Origin: Lineus longissimus
Lineage: Eukaryota; Nemertea; Pilidiophora; Heteronemertea; Lineidae
NCBI RefSeq assembly: GCF_910592395.1
Contig: NC_088309.1
Coordinates: forward strand, 26,602,599 to 26,666,598
DNA length: 64,000 nucleotides
Reading direction: 5' to 3'
Under the pieces are notes generated by a model. The model was not told where the DNA came from. It searched no databases and saw only the letters and a program-made list of their open reading frames with translations. How positions within the stretch are numbered: the first letter of the stretch is position 1; every line of letters begins with the position of its first letter. Of the stretch, positions 24,862 to 38,277 are shown one piece after another. Both the position numbers and the translations under genes were made by a program.

Positions 24862-27800
24862 TCGCAACATCTAGTGCGGTGATACATGCACACCAGTGAA
24901 CACTCAGCTGAACTGGGCAGGTAGGCTGAAGGAGTTTACTGCCTGAACATGAACGCTTGTCTAAGGCTTTTGATAAGAAAGCACGATTGATCCCGGCTAA
25001 AGATACTTTAGGTCTTGTATCTGTCTCTGCTTCATTCGCTCGAGGGTCTTGCACCAAAGGAGAATTTAAGCTCTTGTTGCTTTAATATTGAGTCCGGGAT
25101 AATTACTGCCGATCGGGCGATATCCTTGCTTGTGTAGTCATCAGAGTAACACTGTAAAAGTAGTGCTATGCTTGGTAAACAAACCTCAAGTGTGCCTATT
25201 TGCCTTGTGCTTGTTGATGCATCAGATGTGACTTTCTAGTTGCATCGCTGTCGTGATTTAATCCAGTACATGAACAATGATTAATGATTAAAACCGGAGT
25301 TTGAGAATTGGTGTCTCCCATCAGATACGATAAATGACTGCTTCTGCGGAATCCACAATACCATTCATGTACATCCAACCTAGGGTCATCATCAGTAAAG
25401 AGATATTGCATATCGTACTGATTATAAATTGCAACACCCATTCCGTCGTACATGTGGAGTCCTTATTTAACAGATGGACAGTGACAAGAGTGTAATGTGA
25501 CGCCAACCTCAAATACTAAAGTACACCAGTGCTATTACAAAGAATCAAGACTGCGATACCTCAAAATACAGTAAATAGTCTGGCAAGAATGCAATATTTC
25601 TCCTCTATTGCATATTTCATTCACTGTAATGACTCTGCCATTGCTGTAACATAGGAGGAAGGTTTTTCCTAAACTCACTCCATCAAGTACGTTATGACAG
25701 TGATTAATGCCGAATGAATGAACACAAATCGTAATAGTTTGGACAGCGTTATGGCGCTATGGGGAATGACTCATTCGTTGTGCCGTTGATCATGTGGGGA
25801 ACGCCTGGATAAAATAAGACAATAATGCATCATTGGGGTTGGAAAATCAACCATGTTGTGTATCATCAGGGTCATTTTCCATTCACTGTCCCCAGCAAAA
25901 CGCAATTTGTCTTAGTAATGTAAATCAAACCAAGGGATGTTCCCCTTTTACGACATATGAGTGCATTCTACTAGCTGCGCTTTGTCTAAATTTAGGTGCT
26001 TATTTCGGCCGAATGAAGTTCAAACTAGGCATATGTTCATTTTTTTAAATATTTCAAAACTTGCCCCCCCGTGTCATACTGAGACACTATTAGACTTGGG
26101 GCCATTTGTTTTCCAATATGGAAGTTAACTGAAAGCTTAAACGAGGCCATCTTAACATCCATCGTACGGAGGTGTCATCTCCAAATGCCTTTTAAGCCCC
26201 GCCTGTTGTAATTAACAACATTACAAATCGAACTTTGCCTCAATAGCGCATTAGTTGTAAGATTAAAAAGAACAAACGACATTGCATGCTACTACTTAGA
26301 GCTCTTCAAAGTAATTTCAAATTGATGAAGCTCCTAGAATGCAATGTTTAAATTAAGTTGCATGCCAGATAACAGACCCATCACGCCTTGACGTGCTGTC
26401 TTATATTTCCGTAATAAACTAATGCAAATTTCACAACACATTAAGCTTTACCATTAATGCAAACAGCATGGAATGGCTGAGGAAACTATTTTACTCACGA
26501 AGGCGTTATACGAAATAAACCTTGATCGACAATACATCGATGATGCAGCTTAAAGTCATCGAGTTCTTCGTCGAGCATGTATTTCATTAGTATCATAGTT
26601 TTTATTTTAGTTTTTTTATCTGATCAAAAGATCGCTACATGTTGGGTAATTCAATTTTCAGCTTCGTTTTTACTGATGCATTTCGTGTACATTTGATCTA
26701 AATACATGGTATGTGTGTTTCGTTAAATAAGCTTACTACCAGATTCAGTCGCCAAGATGAATCACCATTTCTGTTCATAGTGAATCTTCGACTGGTCTAG
26801 AAGAAGAAAAAACTATGATTATCTGAGTCAATGGATAATATGAAGTTAGTCTGATTTCCGATTGTTCTTCAACTGCACAATGAGGTGGAATAACGGCAAA
26901 ACTATTGTATAGTGGATTTTTTTTATTTGTGACGTGGTTAAAGAAATAGATGGTGAATCGTATCTTATGTCGTATTCTGCAACCATGACCTTGACCGTGT
27001 AAGACAAAAGCTGACATCACTTGGTAAATGTGAATCTTTCAAGCATTCTTATTTCCACGGGGCGTAGTATGTTGCTAACCTGATGTATGAGCTCGTCATC
27101 TTTGGTCTTCTGCCAGTGGCGTAGCCACTGTAGAAGTCATAATTCCGAGAGATGAGTGGATCATGTCGAGATGCCAATATGCCAACTGGATTAGTGATTC
27201 AGCAACACTTTATGTCTGATTGGCTCCTTATCATCTTGGCTGGGTCAAAGCGACTGTTCACTCATAAGGAAACTGTGCTTGTCCACATATGGATGCAATC
27301 GCTAAACCTGAGATAAGGTATAAGTTAGAGAAAATAGTTTAGCTGACTTCTTGCAAGAAACGAAAAATATATAATCTCATTATTTCAGAGAGAAAAGTAT
27401 ACTTTTCCCAATGGAACAACACAAAGAAGTTAAGTTACGGTTTCTTGTGTCCAAACACCACCCCCACCCCAATAGACGAGTTTCACCTAGATATATCTAT
27501 CCCGAATAAGCGCTTTATTGTCTCATTTGTCCTAAATCGATCAAATAACATGAATCGAAGCCCCGAAAGTGCCGACAAAGACCAAACAATAGTGGTATCA
27601 CGTTAGTTTATCAGAAGGGTTATTTCCAGATGATTACATACAAGGATGACAACGCACTCTACGCTATGACACCGCACTGGAGGTGTTCTCGACCTGTACG
27701 TACACTTGAAGGGATTCACTAATGATGCAGTAAGACCCTGATAAGGCAGTGATTCACCTAATTACATCAGTGAATGTCCGGTAATGCGCCGTACTTGTCT

Positions 27801-27889
27801 TCGGATCCATGTCTCTCAAGTGAGAAGACCACTAATTTGCCTTATTGAAAAATTGAGTGATAATGCATGTGAAGATTTGAGGACGTTCC

Positions 27890-27983
27890 TTAACAGGAGC
27901 ACAATCATGTATAATGCTTCGGGAAAAAATGCGGTCTTAAGGAGTCCGCTTGAGTCATGGCCAGAAAAACGTGCTCCTGTTAA
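27890..27983. mobile_element. 86-bp element with TTAA flanks (piggyBac-MITE-like)
   Basis: TTAACAGGAGCAC at 27890-27902 and GTGCTCCTGTTAA at 27971-27983 are exact inverted copies. Read as TTAA target duplications, they leave terminal repeats CAGGAGCAC...GTGCTCCTG bounding 86 bp. TTAA duplication is the hallmark of piggyBac-superfamily insertion. The core has no coding capacity. The size is very small for a MITE and the termini do not start with CCC, so the assignment is tentative. Confidence 0.45.
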
Positions 27984-29943
27984 GTGAATCTATCAGTGCA
28001 GCGGAAGCACTTGACGGTGAAGGTATTCTTATCATTTTCAGGGGAAACTGACGCGATAAATGCAGACCCGTGATCGCAGTAACAACTGTCACTTCTTGGC
28101 GTAATTTGCCATTTTACGCAATGATTGTCGAGGTGACTAAAGATGAATGCCATCTGAAGTAGCTTAACAATTTAATAACAGCCTGCAAATTGCTTTCGCT
28201 TGTATGAGGGCTCAGTGGGAAATGCTATTCCTTTATTCCTTGTTTACTTATACAGATGTATGTAGTTTGACTATCTCTAACATGTCTGCATGTCCACTGA
28301 CATGGGAAAGTACGAAGGCAAATATAATACATGTGTTGCTTTTCAAGCATCGTATGCTCAATACTTCAAGGCATTTCCCTTGAACCTCTCCTCTATAATC
28401 ACAGGTATGGCCTGCCTGAGGCGCTGACACTATTATGTCGTGATTAACGTTTTGATTGAGTAACAGCGACGAAGGTCATGGGTAAAGATTATAGTCAAAC
28501 CATACATTGTTTACGACGTGCTGGTACATCATAAGAAATCATGAAAATAGAGGTCTACCTTCAGCCCCAGGCAAAATGAAATGTATAGAAACTGCCATTC
28601 GATCATTATCATGAACCGCAATGAAGCAGGTAACTGTTGCACCGTGTGACAGGGGGAATGTGTAATGTTTCTTCGTGCTTTTCCAATATCAATGGTGTGG
28701 TTTGCCATCGCTATGGGACACACCCTTTACCAATAGGATCCAGTTCTTTGGAGATCAGCATCAAGTTCAACCAAAAGGTCGCAACATCTTTGAAGTAGGT
28801 TTGTGAACTGCATGTAGTGGGATTGCTCCATGTTGTAAATACACTTCAATCTTGTGCATTTTGCGCTGCCTTTGGCACCATCCCACTAAAACACCCTACC
28901 AATTTTATAATGGCTGTTTAGATACCGCTGATGACCACATCATCTGAGGAATAGTATAAACAACCTCCGCCACAGACAGCCCTAACCACATCAACAACAA
29001 CTCTAATGATGTATTTTCCCCCGTTGACAAGTTATCGTCAGTTCTCTCCCAATTCTCTCATTAATGGCGGCTATAAACTATGGGAAGTGTACTGATCCCA
29101 TTCTTATGGCGGTACTCACTTAAAGGTGTCAAGTAGAAATGTTAGGACCGATTAATGTTGGCTGATCGCACAGGAATGATATACTGGCAAAGCACTAGAA
29201 CCACTTCCCATTAGGAAATATATTTTGCCTGAAGAAACATGACTAGAATTTAGGCTTTATAACTCTTGTCTAACGACTGTGGAAGACATGTCACTGTTAT
29301 GATTGTGGAAGACATCACATTGTCAGTACTGTACAATGGAAAGATGAAATATTCGTTCTTCTATCGGCATGTCAAGTGAGATTAGTCCACAACTTCAGCT
29401 ACCCGAGTGCCAGTTTTTGTTACAGCATGGTTCCAACCTACTTTAGATTAGATGACGATAATAAGTGAAAAAGATATGCGATATGTTGTATATAAGTTTG
29501 ATTTGGTAAATTTCAGGTTTTTCTGGAACGTCCACCAGAGAAGAACACGGTGATAACCTCTTCAGATAAATTTCCTGACCAGTACGATTGGGTTAATCAT
29601 ACCATTCTCCTGTGACACTTTCATGAGTTTCTTAACACATCACATCCTCTGGGTGTCAATTCAACTGACTGCGTCAGGCTTGCTCGAGGAAGTGACAAAT
29701 GTACTACATTAAATGCCGCACTTCAGTCATCGGTATTTTAAAAGACAATCCGTCTCAATTTCAAAGAGATTTTTGAAAGGTTGTTGACATGTTGATAAAG
29801 GGCTTGTCAAGTAGAGTGTGAATCACCTCATCATGGCAGACTGTACTTCAGTTTTCACTTGAATTGGTAGATTGGTAGTCTCCGCCAAAAATTGCAGCTT
29901 TTGTTGGATCTTTTTTTAGAGAATGCCTATTGGCGAGGATGGT

Positions 29944-29954
29944 GGGGGGGGGGG
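29944..29954. repeat. Poly-G run (G11)
   Basis: Uninterrupted G11 within a G-rich context (GATGGTGGGG...). Confidence 0.9.
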
Positions 29955-32949
29955 AGTATGTTAGCCTACGCTGTATTTAATATTCCTCTCCTGTGAGCTC
30001 CAAGTTGACTTGGCGACATGATTGACCAACTGTTTTTTAGTTGCGTAGTATATTTACATCTGACTGATTGCAGGTTAATGCATCTTATTCAAAACAATAT
30101 TGATTTTAACATTGAATTATTTGTTTATTGCCTTGATATCTGTTCGATCAAGTGAATAAATATTATAAGAATGGCTCATCTGATGGAATCCATCAGGCTT
30201 TTTTGTGCCTATAGTCTATTCTTATACGATTTAAACTTTAAATATCGCCCTTCTGGCTCACCAGAATAAGCACATAGATACAAGACGAGTTACCATTTCC
30301 ATCCAGTTTCCAGTCTTTTTCAGTTGACATTTACATTGTAAATCTTTAGGGAACTGTTTTCCAATGACATGCAGTTTTACTAGATTTGATAACGCGAATT
30401 ATTAGCTTTTATCGTATATATTCTACTTTTTTGTTGGCAAATTGTTATTTTAAGACTTATATGATGTTTTATTTTCCTCCTGTATTCCTCTGGGCTATTG
30501 TTATTCGATTTACCACCTTTCTCGGTCTCGAAAACCCACTTGATGCCTTGATGCTGTGAATGTCAACGGAGTATCGTTGCACAGTATCGAGAATCTTTCT
30601 TAGCTCACTTGAGAATGCAGTGGCCATGTTGACCAAGGCAGAGCTGAAAAACACTTGTAACGAGAAACCCTTATCATCCAATTGCCAACATTCCTTATGG
30701 ATTTTTCATGGCATTGCCCAACGGTGGTTTCATATGTCTCCCGCTGAAATCATGTTGGTTGTCAGGAAATTTTATGGGAAAATCGAAAACTTGTTGGAGA
30801 AGTTCACTTAAATCATGGGAAGGAGAACGTTGTCGTGATAGTGAATCCTTCATGCTTGTGTAACGCTCAACTTTCTTGAACGACAAAACCGTCATTTCAG
30901 ATTGTATGTTGCACTTCAGTTGATGAGAATGATACGAATGATTTGATAATCGCCCATAAGTTGAAGATCATTTATTTCATCCAGGATTTCCAAGGTATAG
31001 GACTACGAGCGAGACTTTGGGAGCCAAGCTGTTTCCAATTCTAGTATATTCTGACTCTAATGCACTTTTTGGGGAAAGGTAATACCTCTACGTTATCATG
31101 ATGAACTCAACTGCACAAGTATTGACCCAGACGACCCCCGTTCGCAGATTACATTCTCCCAGAGGAGACAGCCGTTACTTAGTGCGTCTTCCTCACATAT
31201 TGTCACTTGTATAACGTTGCCATTAGCAAATCAAATAGGACACATTCTTGGAGGGGGCATCATTTTTCTGACAGAGTTGACGGGATCCAATAGAACCGTT
31301 ACTAACATCAACGTACATGTATTTCGATGTAGATCAATGGCACATACTGTATTCTTGGCTGATGTCTGTAGAATTCAAAATGTATCATTATTCATCATTG
31401 CTGCAAATCACCTACTGACAGTAACACATAGTTTTTGTGCGTTCATGCAGATCTATTAAGACTGTAATGTTATTGTCAGTGTTCCTGCGTTTTTCGCTGG
31501 TAAAGTGTACCATATAGTTATCAGTAAGCTACATAGTACTGATTTAAACATATCAACCATTTAGCTTCATAATTTACAGCTGAAACGTACGGTAAGCTAT
31601 AGGGACTCGGGATTAGGACAAGCTAACAGTAGAAGCATGATATTCTTTTTTGGAGACGTGGAGCTGAGGCTCACTGTCATAAACAAGTCAGTCCAATTCA
31701 TTTTAGGAGAGCTCAGCCCATTCATTTTGTTACACTTGCAAAGCATCAGCTAAAGCTTGTGTGCGCATCATGTATGTTTTAACCACGAGGCTCAAAAGCA
31801 TTAGTCTGAGAGCTGCACCTCAAGGGGATAGATATGATGCGGTTAGTAATGTACACAAGCCATAATGTTATCTCATTTTTATAACCTCAGTACACCAACT
31901 ACGTCAGGAACATTTTATGTAGCTCATGTACCATGAGGGTCGTTTGAATATTTCGTTAACGGACATAGATCACGTTTCTCAGACTTGCTTTCATGTAAGC
32001 TTTGTACTACTGTGCTGATATGAATGATGAACAGAAAATCTTTTCACAACATCTCGACGGTACTGTACCACACATAGTACAGGTACAGGTTCTGTACCAC
32101 ACATAAAGGATGTTGGAAATGCTGTTGGTTGTCAAGTCTGCTGGATAGGGCTATATTGTAATGGGACCGAGAAGAAATAAAATCCATCATGTTTGAATCC
32201 AAAGTATAATGAATATGCCGAAGCTATGTCCCGGGAGCTTAACAGGTTGTTGGTACATGCATGGCAGCTTAATAACCTAGAAATATGCTCATGACCATTA
32301 TTGTGAAAAAAGGAACGTCACTCTACGGAGACAGTTGTGTCTACTGAGGACAGCTTCACCGCAGTAAATGGGGTAAGAGAATCGTTTTTGTCTCGTTTTA
32401 CTGTGGTGCCATTTGTTAAAAGAAGTGTCCTTGCACATGACTTTACAGCCCTACGACTGTTTGGACGTCGCAGAATAATGAGAGCAGGTCCGAATCAGAT
32501 AGTGTTTGTTTTTTTCCCCGCCCCAAGCACGGCATATCAAACGGCGGTCTGATGTGTTTTTTTCAAGTGTGATAGGACAAGATTACTTCAGATAAAAAGC
32601 CTTAACTCATCACCAGGAATACTATTTTTTTAATCACCGTCTCGTTACCTTGGATAGCCCCTGACATGGCCTTTTGCTTACATGGATGCTTCACCACCCC
32701 TAAGAGACGAGGCGATAATTTGAAATAGCCTAGTGGGAGAGGAAATAATGCATGTCCACTCTCTGCCGTGTTATACTTGGATGGGAAAGTTCGCAACCAC
32801 TGGTCATGAATACAAATGAGGAATTTGTCCCCTGTGAGAAGTGTGGAGATGCCGCGTGATAGGGCTGTGATGCTCTTAGGGTTTGTCGGTCACGACTGAT
32901 ATTGACGCTTTGCATTGGCTGCGCGTTTGAGCTTCCACTATACCTTCAG

Positions 32950-33045
32950 CGTCACTGTATCAAACTTGCTCTTAGACTAACACAACGCCAGTTAATCGGC
33001 ATATTGCATGACTATGATCGTGACACGGCTTTAGGTCGTGCTGAG
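32950..33045 (+). CDS. Candidate exon, death-domain-like helices
   Basis: 32 codons, phase 0 at both ends, between TTCCACTATACCTTCAG|CGT and GCTGAG|GTAAGT, both strong sites; the other two frames are closed. The peptide (IKLALRLTQRQLIG, then ILHDYDRDTALGRAE) has the rhythm of helices 2-4 of a death-fold domain: LA-x2-L, a polar turn, a hydrophobic helix, D-x-D, then R-A-E. In such proteins this segment usually precedes an L-L-x-x-W helix on a following exon, which I could not find. Seen: splice sites and unique frame. Inference: the death-domain reading, from pattern only. It would belong to a plus-strand gene nested in the large minus-strand intron. Single-exon evidence, so chance remains possible. 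Confidence 0.33.
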
Positions 33046-33604
33046 GTAAGTGGGTGACCTTGCTTCTAGATTAGAAGTCATTATCCACCACGATCCGAAC
33101 TCACTTTTACAACGACTACTATACAGAAACGTAACAAACGTTGGTTCGTTGTGTTGCCTGAGTTCTGATGATATTGTTCTATAGCCAAAATTTCCGCCGC
33201 AATAAACACGCAAGAATGAGAAGCTTGACAGCACAGACAGAGAAGCACAGGTGTTTCTGACAAACTTTGTTTGCAACTTCCGTTATCGGATTTTAAAACT
33301 ATGGTAGGTCTACCCAGACTGTAACAGTTATCAAAAGAATGAAGAGTGCTTGTGTTTATTAATAATGTTAATGGTAAATGGCAAGAAGATTTATTTTGGG
33401 TTGTATCCGATAACTCTCTTTGTTTCCGACTACGGTAATGCTTTCCATCCTCCCGTTTCCAAACTTGTCTTTCCAGGAGCCTCCCTTCAATTGTAGTGCA
33501 GTTTGAAACCATTGTAATATCGGGTGGCCGAAAAAAAACGTCCTGAAAATGAAGGGTTAATGACTTATGTTCAAAGCTGATGCAGAAAACCTGAAGTATA
33601 ACAT

Positions 33605-33845
33605 CCCTGTTTACTACCACGCCTTTTGATCATCACATGAACTGGCAAGGTTTAAAACCCCAAAGCAGAGGTATATCTGTCTGTCTTCACCGCAAGAGAC
33701 AAACAGCCACAAAGAATCTCGTGTTTCATTCACTGCTACAGTAGAACATCTCTGTCAACCACCACGCCTGGTTACCACCACAGGCTACTGTCACGACTGT
33801 CAAGGTTGAACACCTCCAAGCAGAGGTAAACGTGTCTGTCAAAGC
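33605..33845. mobile_element. Degenerate repeat with CAGTAGAAC terminus and tandem halves
   Basis: TACAGTAGAACATCTCTGTC at 33737 resembles the CAGTAGAACCTCTCT terminus seen at 63631. Around it, two diverged copies about 156 bp apart share ACCACGCCT...CAAGGTT..AACACC or AAACCCC..AAGCAGAGGTA and TGTCTGTC. It is probably an old Tigger/pogo-type DNA-transposon fragment. Confidence 0.4.
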
Positions 33846-33849
33846 CTTG

Positions 33850-36800
33850 TGATAACACGATCAATGCACGATAAATGAGGGGAGTGTGCCGCTTGACTGA
33901 GCAGTGATGTGATTGATGAACACGCATTGGGCAGGCAAAGGGATAGCTGGAGGGGCAGGAGCGTCCCCGTTGATACGAGTTGGGAGTGCCCCATCAATTT
34001 CGTATCATTTGCTTTTCTCTGGGAGGAAAACAGACTGGGTAACACGCCATCAACTCTTTATTGCAATCGTCTACCCACTAGTATGACCGCTTGGTTATAG
34101 AAAGAAAGCAGGCCACCTTGGTCGCTGTAATCAACACGTAAACAAACAGGAAACATCACCAGCCAAGCTGAGACACTGCAATCAACTAGTGACTGTCTCG
34201 AAGTGTTAATGTAAATCCGTGTCACTTGTTGATTGATCTTGTTAGTATGACACCTTGACAAGATCGGCGTAAGCTTGAGGTGTCGCTAATCTCTGCATTG
34301 CTCAATAATCGATGAAAAAAATGTACACTTCAGGATAATTGGAGTAACACTTTTCCGAGTGATGCGGTTTTTATTACATTACCTTCGAGGTCGATAGATG
34401 ACAGTTATGTCAGTCGGGTCTTTTTAGTGTAGAAATATGTAGTCTTGAATTATGTTATGTGATGAGTTGAGGTATTTGTTGACTTATAGTGAAACCACCT
34501 GGTGCTACACTGCAGTTACTTCATGGATCGCGGCTTATTTCAGACTGCGTGGGGATCGATAACTTTGTTAGGTACAAAATGATTATTCAACACTTTTCAC
34601 AAAATATTGTATTGTCTTATTCTTATCAACAATTTAAAAAAAAAATATGTGCAAGAAGTTTGTCATGCTTGTCACCCACCGACGTGGATGCTGACTATCA
34701 AGGGCACTCATGACTAAATTTTGCCTACCTTGCCTCGGAAGTAGAAAAATTAATTTCTTCAGAAGAAAATTTGAATATTGTGTTAAAATTAAAACGTTCT
34801 TGACCGTTACTAGGTGTGAGAAGGTGTTGTGTCGAATACATGTTACGTTATTTTGTTATTCTTGGTCACAACTATATAGAACTACGAATCCGGTTTGATA
34901 TGGTTTTCCCAGATCGATGACGCCGATAATTTTTTGTCGTATTTCAAGTTTCGGTTATCGACAAAAGAGATGCACCCACACGTGTCTGATAGCTTGGTAA
35001 CTTGAGACTTAGATATGTTATGATGATCTGAAAGGACGTTATCGATTTGCCATTATCGAAAACAATGAACGCTATCATTCTTTCTTCCTCTCCAAGTAAA
35101 GATAAACTAGCTCCGATGTGGTTTGTATTGACTTACAGGTAACACCAATATTGGGTTTCGTTTTTTAAAATCAGTCATTGGAATCTAGTTTGATGACATT
35201 ATGTGAGATAAGGTTTCTTTCAAACATGAATTATTGATTTAGTGCGTAGTTTAAGGGTTTGAATCACCAAGACCAAGGATAACATACCGTATAGGCCAAG
35301 TCCATATACTGGTAATTCCACATGAATATATACCTGTAAAACACATCCATCACCTGTACACATCTTATGCTGACCTGAACAAAATTTATTGTCAAAGTTT
35401 AAATTGGAATGAATTATTCAAAGCAAATCACCCAGTTGACAATTAGTGCACTATATCAACAATTTTGCATGAAATATTCATTATGTGCAAAGCATTACGG
35501 TGGGATTGATGACATTGAATGACCTCCATGTAGGTATTTACATAAAGGTGAAAAATCCTCTCATCAATCTTGGCATGGACCTGAAGTGTTACAATACTCC
35601 ATGCTGTTGTTGAATTCGTATGACTGTTAAACTCATTGGAGATATCAGGGCAATGGGATAGGTATAAGTCCCAACTACAAGATTTCAAGAAAAGTCGTAT
35701 CCAGTTTCCAACTCATTGCACTTGCATGGAGGTATAATGAGAAAAACACATCACTGACGTTAAGTCATTTGGGACAAAAATATTGTTGGTGAGAGCTAAA
35801 GCATTACTACCTTCAACCCTATTAAAACGTACGAGGCGGGGATTAAACAAAAAAGCATAGGCTGACATTTAGCGGGGAGATGCTTGATTACGTATTAAGC
35901 GGGTTAAGCCTGTCAATCGAAGTGGATATTTTGGATGAATTCAGTGTATATAACATCACTAGCTTCAGGCAAAATTCATGTAGCGCTGAACTCACTGCGA
36001 CATTTGATTTTAAAGTTTTCAAACATTTTATTTCGTTTTGACTGAATCTTTTAACCCGACAGCGCATAGGGCCGGGCAATCACGCTAGATCCATCTTCAG
36101 TTATATAATCTAGATGATATGGTTGTCCCTTGTTTAGTATAAAGCAGTTTATAGCCGTGATATAATGGCCCCATCGCTAGTGTCACTCATTTCATTATCC
36201 TAACCAGGATTACCTGAGAGACCATGAGATACACTATATCATTATATATCATTAGTATATTGATCAAACGGGCGAGGGAAAATGCTGATAGGGGAAACAG
36301 CTATGCTTAGTTAGTTTATTGCGAAAAGGCTCTCTACCATTTGAAGATAGTTTATCGTTATTTGCATGTCCTTTGAATCAAAGTGTAACCAAAATACCAA
36401 AAATGGTCAGCGAAATAACTGAGCCACACCAAATTGATATAATGTTTTTCCGTCTTCTCGAAATGTAGATTTTCCACTTACTTGAGCTCGTTCAAACTGC
36501 CACTAACACTTACTAAATGAAAACCGATATCGTGACTTTGATCAGTTATAATGATCAATATGACTTTGTCAGATGCAGGATACCGTAAGTCGTCAATTTT
36601 TAGAAGGAGTTTTATTTTCGTAGATTTCACGAATAACCTAAATTCATAAAAATAAAAAGTCGCGAAATATATTTTTTTTGATTGGAAAAACTAATCCACC
36701 AAAAAAATCAAGAAAACAGTTTTTTCATAAACCTTTGCAAATCGCAAAAATAAAGAGTCACGCAAATTTGGTGGTTTATAGCCAGACAAGGACAAGTACA

Positions 36801-38061
36801 TCACTGTAACGCCATTTGCACTTGGCAACAGACACAAGATCACATGAATTCCCGCTGGAATTCCTGAGTGCTACAAGTGAGCAAGTAGACACTTTATGGT
36901 CAACTCCTACGGCAGAAGTCAATATGTGTTGCCCATGTAGTGGAGCCTATGATTCATACGGCATAGCTGGATGTTTCCGTCATCTGCATGCTGAAACGCG
37001 GTATACTTGCTGAGCTGTAAAGTTGGCCATTGCTGAGCCATTGATGATATCTAGTCTCTAAGTCCAGCATTTTGGTGACAAAATTTACCTCATCGTGCGA
37101 CCGAGGTTCTTTTAGGTGAAGTCGAATTTCGATATGACCTGGTTATAACAGATGAGATGTAACTACACGTTGCAAAAGGGGTTAACAGTGCACTCTAAAC
37201 ACATTGTATTTGTCTTTGTATTAAGTCACATTACGAAGAATGGACACAAATCCAAGATTTCAATATGCATCAGGCGTAATACTTAGCAAAGGCTTATGGC
37301 AAGTATCTTATACTAAGTGGCAATATTGTGACATGCATTAGACATGATGTCATCTCACATATCCATCATTCAGTCTGGACGCCGTTTATGCACAGACCAC
37401 TTATGGTTCACCACCCAACTCTGCTTCCTTTTTGATTTCAGGGACAGGCAATCTAGTGTGTATATATAGATATAGCCAAGCCCTGGGATTGGTGTATCAA
37501 AACCGTGATTACTTTCAAACAAAGGCGATAACTCGACAAACATTGCCCCGAAAATGCCTCTTGGCAGTACCTTTTGTACCATATCGGTATAGGTTTATCG
37601 GTAGCTCGCAGTTATGGAGCTAGAAGCAGCTGATGGGAAGTGCCAGAAACAATAGAACGATAAGTAATATTCATAAAATATGTATGTAAATTGTAGACAA
37701 TATCCAATAGACAAATCGAATGAGTTAAAAGTATTTTCGAGGAGTATATGTTTAAAAAGTAAAATTGTCTATGCCGTTAGTGGTGTGCAAATTGTTCCTA
37801 TTCGAACCCGTAAATCCATTACTATATTATTATCTCGCCTGTGGTCAGAGTGTTTAGTTCAATTGCGGAGCGAAATAATGCTCAGACCAACACTCCACAT
37901 TCTCTGTAAAGCTAAATAAAAATGCTGAGGAAGAAAAAATGGAATTAACCAATAGTTTGTTCGTTCGCCCATTTCGCCAACCATTCCACGCTGCCGAGAA
38001 AAACAAATGGGGTATTTTGCCGCATCACGTTTCGTTCTCCATGCATCATGCATTACTTTAC
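33850..38061. other. No supported gene
   Basis: AT-rich. One short minus-strand exon-like stretch at 37089-37138 (TTATAACCAG to GATGAG|GTAAAT, peptide HIEIRLHLKEPRSHDE) and a plus ORF at 36816-37013 with a Cys pair near its end; neither can be placed in a gene. Confidence 0.45.
36614..36780. repeat. AT-rich repeat with CGCGAA / CACGCAA words
   Basis: TCATAAAAATAAAAAGTCGC at 36646 recurs in diverged form as TCGCAAAAATAAAGAGTCAC at 36741. CCACCAAA (36696) faces TTTGGTGG (36767) in inverted orientation. A short non-autonomous element is likely; the boundaries are unclear. Confidence 0.3.
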
Positions 38062-38277
38062 CATCCTGGGGGAATGGTTTGAAAGGATTGATGCAGGATG
38101 ACTGACCAGTCCTGCACTGAGCGGTTTTACACGATACAAATGAGAGACGCTGGCCACCTCAGGAAATCGCGGCTCACGCTCTCGCGTTCTCTTGGGGGCG
38201 GAAATTGCCGCAGCAGAAATTTTCTGCTGAAGCATGAGATGTTGTAGAATATTTCTCTTGTATCTTTCGAAAGCCCA
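38062..38277 (-). CDS. Candidate internal exon, unknown protein
   Basis: 72 codons from TGG at 38277 (acceptor ACAGCCAG) to AGGATG|GTAAAG, phase 0 to 0. A better-looking acceptor at 38300 (CCAAACAG) would extend it to 38299 in phase 2. The peptide starts WAFERYKRNILQHLMLQQ, an amphipathic basic helix, then AAAISAPKRTREREP and FPEVASVSHLYRV. The stretch has more G/C at third positions than its surroundings, which favours coding. The opening helix resembles the I-K-x-x-I-L-x-x-L pattern of TGF-beta propeptides, but there is no RxxR site or cystine knot, so I do not make that call. It is phase-compatible with 39451-39565. Confidence 0.3.

Larger units (their letters stand above)
10382..32949. 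other. Mostly intronic or intergenic, repeats only
   Basis: Apart from the repeats and the 17.2 kb candidate listed, this stretch holds scattered frames of 60-116 codons without domains. 14.35-14.9 kb is open in several frames on both strands. 15.7-16.3 kb carries GC-richer minus-strand frames with poor acceptors. I see no tRNA, rRNA or CRISPR. Confidence 0.5.

Noticed and set aside
25196-25453. Minus ORF with MGVAIYNQYDMQY, reminiscent of a LINE endonuclease G-G-V-A-I-Y motif.
   Set aside because: Only the short motif matches; the catalytic residues that should follow are not recognisable.
27784-27987. 67-codon plus-strand ORF.
   Set aside because: It spans the TTAA-bounded inverted repeat, so it is an artefact of that element.
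33081-33620. Longest ORF in the window, 179 codons on the minus strand, with a PPDI...KREDG string recalling a second Ig domain.
   Set aside because: Spacing is wrong for an Ig fold (too few residues between EG and W), it lies far upstream of the first Ig domain on that strand, and it adjoins a repeat.
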